Shown: piece by piece, positions 22,599 to 24,807 of the stretch
Layout: each line of letters opens with the position of its first letter
Position numbering within the stretch: position 1 is the first letter of the stretch
IMG/VR virus record: IMGVR_UViG_3300004278_000017
Location: 1-24,807 of that record
DNA length: 24,807 nucleotides
Reading direction: 5' to 3' (one strand)
Source of the DNA: a virus
Program-made: the position numbers and the translations under genes
The notes under the pieces: generated by a model
The model's input: only the letters and a program-made list of their open reading frames with translations
What the model was told of the DNA's origin: nothing
Databases searched by the model: none

Positions 22599-22961
22599 AT
22601 GAGGTTATCACATCTAGTGCCATTCTTGGTGGACGATGTCCGTACAGTACTAGTCACTTTCGACAAGTCATCGCGGAGTTACACCTACAAGACGAATTTG
22701 GATTTGTCTGCAGGTGATTTGGTGATTGTCACAACCGGTAAGAGTTACGGAGTGGGTGAAATAGAAGAGATTCACGATGTACCTAAGTTAGACAAAGGTG
22801 CCAAATACGAATATGGTTGGGTCGTGGCGGAACTGAATCCGTTGTTGGAAGAGCACGAGAGTTTGAAGTTGAGAGAGCGTGAGTTTTTGGACTCATTGAA
22901 AGAGGTGAAAGGTAAGACCGTCAAAGTGTTGAGAGCTGAGTACGGTGTGACTAAAATTTGA
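22599..22961 (+). CDS. Unknown protein, 120 residues
   Basis: ATG 22599 with TGGAGA at 22584-22589. The first 80 residues look like a small beta barrel, with the phrase LDLSAGDLVIVTTGKSYGVGEI resembling the N-terminal fold of PriA-type or other SH3-like domains, where a short barrel is followed by a 'valid/gateway' strand; that is only a resemblance. The C-terminal 40 residues are a charged helix. First of the run of small genes that fills the rest of the window. Confidence 0.78.
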   Translation: MRLSHLVPFLVDDVRTVLVTFDKSSRSYTYKTNLDLSAGDLVIVTTGKSYGVGEIEEIHDVPKLDKGAKYEYGWVVAELNPLLEEHESLKLREREFLDSLKEVKGKTVKVLRAEYGVTKI

Positions 22962-22972
22962 AGGAGTTGAAG

Positions 22973-23179
22973 ATGGAAAATGTTTACGGAAAGTTGGCTT
23001 ATAAGTTCGGTGGTGTCAAGCTTGAATTACGCGTCGAGAAATCTGCGGCCGGTTATTATTTAGGTTGTTCAGATAAGGATGGACCGGTATCGAGAGAATC
23101 CTCTCAGTACTTCGAGTGTCGCGAGGATGCAGAGCGTGCCTTAATGTCCGGTGCTTGGACACAGAGAGAGAGTCCCTGA
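22973..23179 (+). CDS. Unknown small protein, 68 residues
   Basis: ATG 22973 with SD AAGGAG (22961-22966); an earlier in-frame TTG lies inside that SD region and is rejected. Beta-rich with a Cys at residue 32 and another near 48. No signal or membrane segment. The stop overlaps the next start by one base. Function unknown. Confidence 0.7.
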   Translation: MENVYGKLAYKFGGVKLELRVEKSAAGYYLGCSDKDGPVSRESSQYFECREDAERALMSGAWTQRESP

Positions 23180-23403
23180 TGATCGTCATCATCAGGCCAG
23201 CATACACACCTCGAGGTTTCGCTGTGAGGTACTCAGTGGAGATCCGCCGATCCCTCAAAGGCCGGTTGGTTAAGTATGTACCGACAGGTGAGGACGACGA
23301 CTGGCTACAAGTTGCGGCGAAAAGTGAAGCTTTGGAGTGGTGTGGTTTGCTCAAATGCAACTATGTGATTCTGAACGAGAAAGGCGAAATTGTTGTGGGT
23401 TAA
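23179..23403 (+). CDS. Unknown small protein, 74 residues
   Basis: ATG 23179, sharing a base with the previous stop (TGATG); longer in-frame starts lie inside the previous gene. N-terminal hydrophobic-basic strand (MIVIIRPAYTPRGF), then a basic segment and a helix with WCGLLKCNYVIL. Function unknown; supported by tight packing with its neighbours. Confidence 0.68.
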   Translation: MIVIIRPAYTPRGFAVRYSVEIRRSLKGRLVKYVPTGEDDDWLQVAAKSEALEWCGLLKCNYVILNEKGEIVVG

Positions 23404-23419
23404 AAACAAGGAAAATTTT

Positions 23420-23620
23420 ATGCAAAATTGTAATATTAGTGTAAGCCGAGGCGGTGACTTGTACTTCAACCTCACCGATCAAGATACCGGTGAGGCAGAG
23501 CAGGTACTCCGTTTGGCCCGAGATGGCGATGTCTACAACCTCCACAGTCGCACAAGTGGTGTCAGCAAATGTGCGTTGCGAGCTGTGCTGATGGACATCA
23601 TCTGTGAGTTGGAAGAATGA
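23420..23620 (+). CDS. Unknown small protein, 66 residues
   Basis: ATG 23420 with SD AAGGAAA (23408-23414); an in-frame ATG 10 codons earlier lies in the previous gene. Begins MQNCNISVSRGGDLYFNLTD, a beta-hairpin-like start, and ends in an acidic helix CALRAVLMDIICELEE. Its stop overlaps the next start (ATGA). Function unknown. Confidence 0.7.
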   Translation: MQNCNISVSRGGDLYFNLTDQDTGEAEQVLRLARDGDVYNLHSRTSGVSKCALRAVLMDIICELEE

Positions 23621-23829
23621 GGATCGCCGAGTTCTTGAAGTTGGTGAATCGCGAGAGAAGAAAAGGCGATTGGTACTTCTTCGAAGAAGAGGTCAACGGA
23701 TCCACAGTCTATTTGAAAGGTTACGGGACTTGGGTACAGCGGTTGACTTATAAGTCTGTTGTGGATGGTTCCACAATGGGAATGTTGGTCGGTGAGTTCA
23801 ATGAGTATCTACGCAAGAGGCTGAGTTGA
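23617..23829 (+). CDS. Unknown small basic protein, 70 residues
   Basis: ATG 23617, overlapping the previous stop by 4 bases. Begins with a helix MRIAEFLKLVNRERRKGDW and continues with two beta-like stretches containing GYGTWVQRLTYKS. Basic overall with several aromatics, so nucleic acid binding is possible but not shown. Function unknown. Confidence 0.7.
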   Translation: MRIAEFLKLVNRERRKGDWYFFEEEVNGSTVYLKGYGTWVQRLTYKSVVDGSTMGMLVGEFNEYLRKRLS

Positions 23830-24095
23830 TGAAGTACACTTGCAGCACCTGTAACTACTCCAAGGCGATTAAGCCTCCCATAAAAGGACTGGAAGAATTC
23901 ATGTTATGCCTCTATGAGCTACCTTTCTGGGTGGACGATATGGTGGAGCTGAATGAAGTCAAAGGAGATTATTCTGGGTGTCTGTGTTGGACCGACAAAG
24001 CCGTTAAGCAGAAGACAGCGTTGGTGACCTTGGTGCGAGAAGAACGCGTCGTCAAGAATAGTGTCGCCGACATAAAGATAGGGGTTAAGCACTGA
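23829..24095 (+). CDS. Small zinc-ribbon-like protein, 88 residues
   Basis: ATG 23829, sharing a base with the previous stop. CSTC (Cys5, Cys8) and CLC (Cys51, Cys53) could form a zinc site, with Cys27 between. The rest is mixed and basic at the end. Function unknown. One of several small Cys-pair proteins in this phage (14189, 14358, 24664). Confidence 0.7.
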   Translation: MKYTCSTCNYSKAIKPPIKGLEEFMLCLYELPFWVDDMVELNEVKGDYSGCLCWTDKAVKQKTALVTLVREERVVKNSVADIKIGVKH

Positions 24096-24265
24096 TGGTG
24101 ATCACATTAAACAGAGACACAAAACTATGTGAGATGGTTAAGTACGCCAGAGAGTTGAATGGCCGCTTACTGTCTTGGGAAGGTAGACTGTACTTGTACA
24201 CGAATTCAGGTCACACGGTGGAGATCAGAACGAACAAAGGAGACGAATCATGGATGCATTGTTGA
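24095..24265 (+). CDS. Unknown small protein, 56 residues
   Basis: ORF from ATG 24095 (sharing a base with the previous stop) to TGA 24263-24265. The product (MVITLNRDTKLCEMVKYARE...) reads as a helix followed by a beta hairpin LLSWEGRLYLYTNSG and ends WMHC. The end overlaps the next gene by 16 bases. Function unknown. Confidence 0.62.
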   Translation: MVITLNRDTKLCEMVKYARELNGRLLSWEGRLYLYTNSGHTVEIRTNKGDESWMHC

Positions 24266-24372
24266 TATTTTTATTGGTGGCCATTCCGTTGAACATAGCC
24301 TACTTGGTGGGTCACTGGAAAGGCTCTCGTGATGAAGCGGATCGATGGAAATTGCTGGGAAAACGAAAATGA
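24250..24372 (+). CDS. 40-residue single-span membrane protein
   Basis: ATG 24250 with SD AAAGGAG (24236-24242) at ideal distance. Residues 3-20 are hydrophobic (ALLIFLLVAIPLNIAYLV), the rest is charged and basic (WKGSRDEADRWKLLGKRK), so it should sit in the inner membrane with its C-terminus in the cytoplasm. The stop overlaps the next start (ATGA). Function unknown. Confidence 0.7.
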   Translation: MDALLIFLLVAIPLNIAYLVGHWKGSRDEADRWKLLGKRK

Positions 24373-24662
24373 CCGTCAAAGCGAATGACAAGTACACACC
24401 GAACTGTGTGGAGGCTTTGACGGTTAACGGTCTGAAATTTCGATCGAAAAACCAAGCCTGCTTTTACTACAGTGTGAGTTGGTCAGCCGTGGCCAGCAGA
24501 ATGAAGAGAGGTGAGTCGTTGGAGACCGCAATTATAGCGTTGCGGGCTCGAAAGGGTCTCAATATGTTGAATTCGAGCCACATGGCTTTGATCTGTTCAA
24601 AGAGCTGGGGTTGTGACGAAAGCACAATTCTCGCTAAACTAACACAAGGAAGGAGAGTTTGA
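24369..24662 (+). CDS. Small protein with helix-turn-helix-like repeats
   Basis: A 97-residue protein. ATG 24369 is chosen for its 4-base overlap with the previous stop; an in-frame ATG 8 codons earlier lacks an SD. Residues about 24-56 (FRSKNQACFYYSVSWSAVAS, then RMKRGESLETAI) match the helix-turn-helix pattern that accompanies many phage nucleases and also stands alone. A diverged second copy seems to follow (about 68-95, HMALICSKSWGCDESTILAK). It probably binds DNA. No nuclease domain is attached. Confidence 0.72.
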   Translation: MTVKANDKYTPNCVEALTVNGLKFRSKNQACFYYSVSWSAVASRMKRGESLETAIIALRARKGLNMLNSSHMALICSKSWGCDESTILAKLTQGRRV

Positions 24663-24663
24663 G

Positions 24664-24807
24664 ATGGAAGTATCCCCACTTATGAAATGCGACACCTGCG
24701 GTAGGCACTCGCATCTGCAAGAAGGCCTGTGCATAGCTTGCACAACCAAGTATAAACCGGTCAGTCTGACCAGTAAACTATGGCAGAGTAAAACCGAGAT
24801 GAGTATT
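24664..24807 (+). CDS. Zinc-ribbon-like small protein (3' end outside window)
   Basis: ATG 24664 with SD AAGGAG upstream (24649-24656). The 48 visible residues carry CDTC (Cys9, Cys12) and CIAC (Cys23, Cys26), a C-x2-C-x10-C-x2-C zinc site, with His15 and His17 in the loop. The frame is open to the end of the window, so length and any further domain are unknown. Confidence 0.68.
   Translation, partial: MEVSPLMKCDTCGRHSHLQEGLCIACTTKYKPVSLTSKLWQSKTEMSI

Overview
The window is one continuous stretch of a tailed double-stranded DNA phage. Every convincing gene is on the + strand, genes commonly overlap by 1-8 bases, and most starts have a clear Shine-Dalgarno (SD) sequence, often of the form TGGAGA or AAGGAG. 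The tail genes (long tape measure, small tail-tip proteins, large lambda J-like tip protein; no sheath or baseplate genes) point to a siphovirus-type flexible tail. The replication genes are T7-like: single-subunit RNA polymerase, gp2.5-like SSB, family A DNA polymerase, gp6-like exonuclease and bifunctional primase-helicase. Exported proteins and a bacterial-type SSB tail suggest a Gram-negative host, but the species cannot be named from this sequence. No integrase, packaging, capsid, lysis, tRNA or CRISPR genes are visible.

Layout. (1) 1-6664: tail module, with the 3' part of a tape measure gene, two small tail-tip genes and a 905-residue tip protein, closed by a strong terminator at 6677-6704. 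(2) 6705-7907: a small cassette bounded by two terminators. It encodes two exported proteins that look like diverged paralogs with an identically spaced cysteine pair, a very basic 99-residue protein and a 43-residue membrane protein. (3) 7908-8176: a leader with a host-like promoter, an 11-bp inverted repeat and a possible 41-codon gene. (4) 8177-19581: transcription, replication and nucleotide metabolism: RNA polymerase, a small unknown gene, SSB, a DUF3310 protein, DNA polymerase, an HD phosphohydrolase, two tiny cysteine-rich ORFs, 5'-3' exonuclease, GIY-YIG endonuclease, a small membrane protein, primase-helicase and a B12-dependent ribonucleotide reductase, ending in a terminator. (5) 19644-21608: two unknown genes and an ATP-dependent DNA ligase. 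(6) 21609-21940: about 330 bases without a convincing gene but rich in inverted repeats. (7) 21941-24807: a triple-repeat protein and a run of about ten very small genes (zinc-ribbon-like, membrane and helix-turn-helix-like products), the last cut by the window end.

How it works together. The likely host-type promoter ahead of the polymerase gene would let host RNA polymerase make the phage polymerase, which then transcribes phage genes. Helicase-primase, polymerase, SSB, exonuclease and ligase make up most of a replisome. The HD enzyme and the reductase, and the exonuclease through degradation of DNA, can supply nucleotides. The GIY-YIG enzyme sits where a junction- or host-DNA-cutting nuclease would be expected. 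The points I find most worth following are the paired exported paralogs, the 13-base sequence CTTTTAAACGCAA repeated after three of the four terminators, the structured gene-free stretch, the overlapping C-x4-C mini-genes and the N-terminally shortened RNA polymerase.
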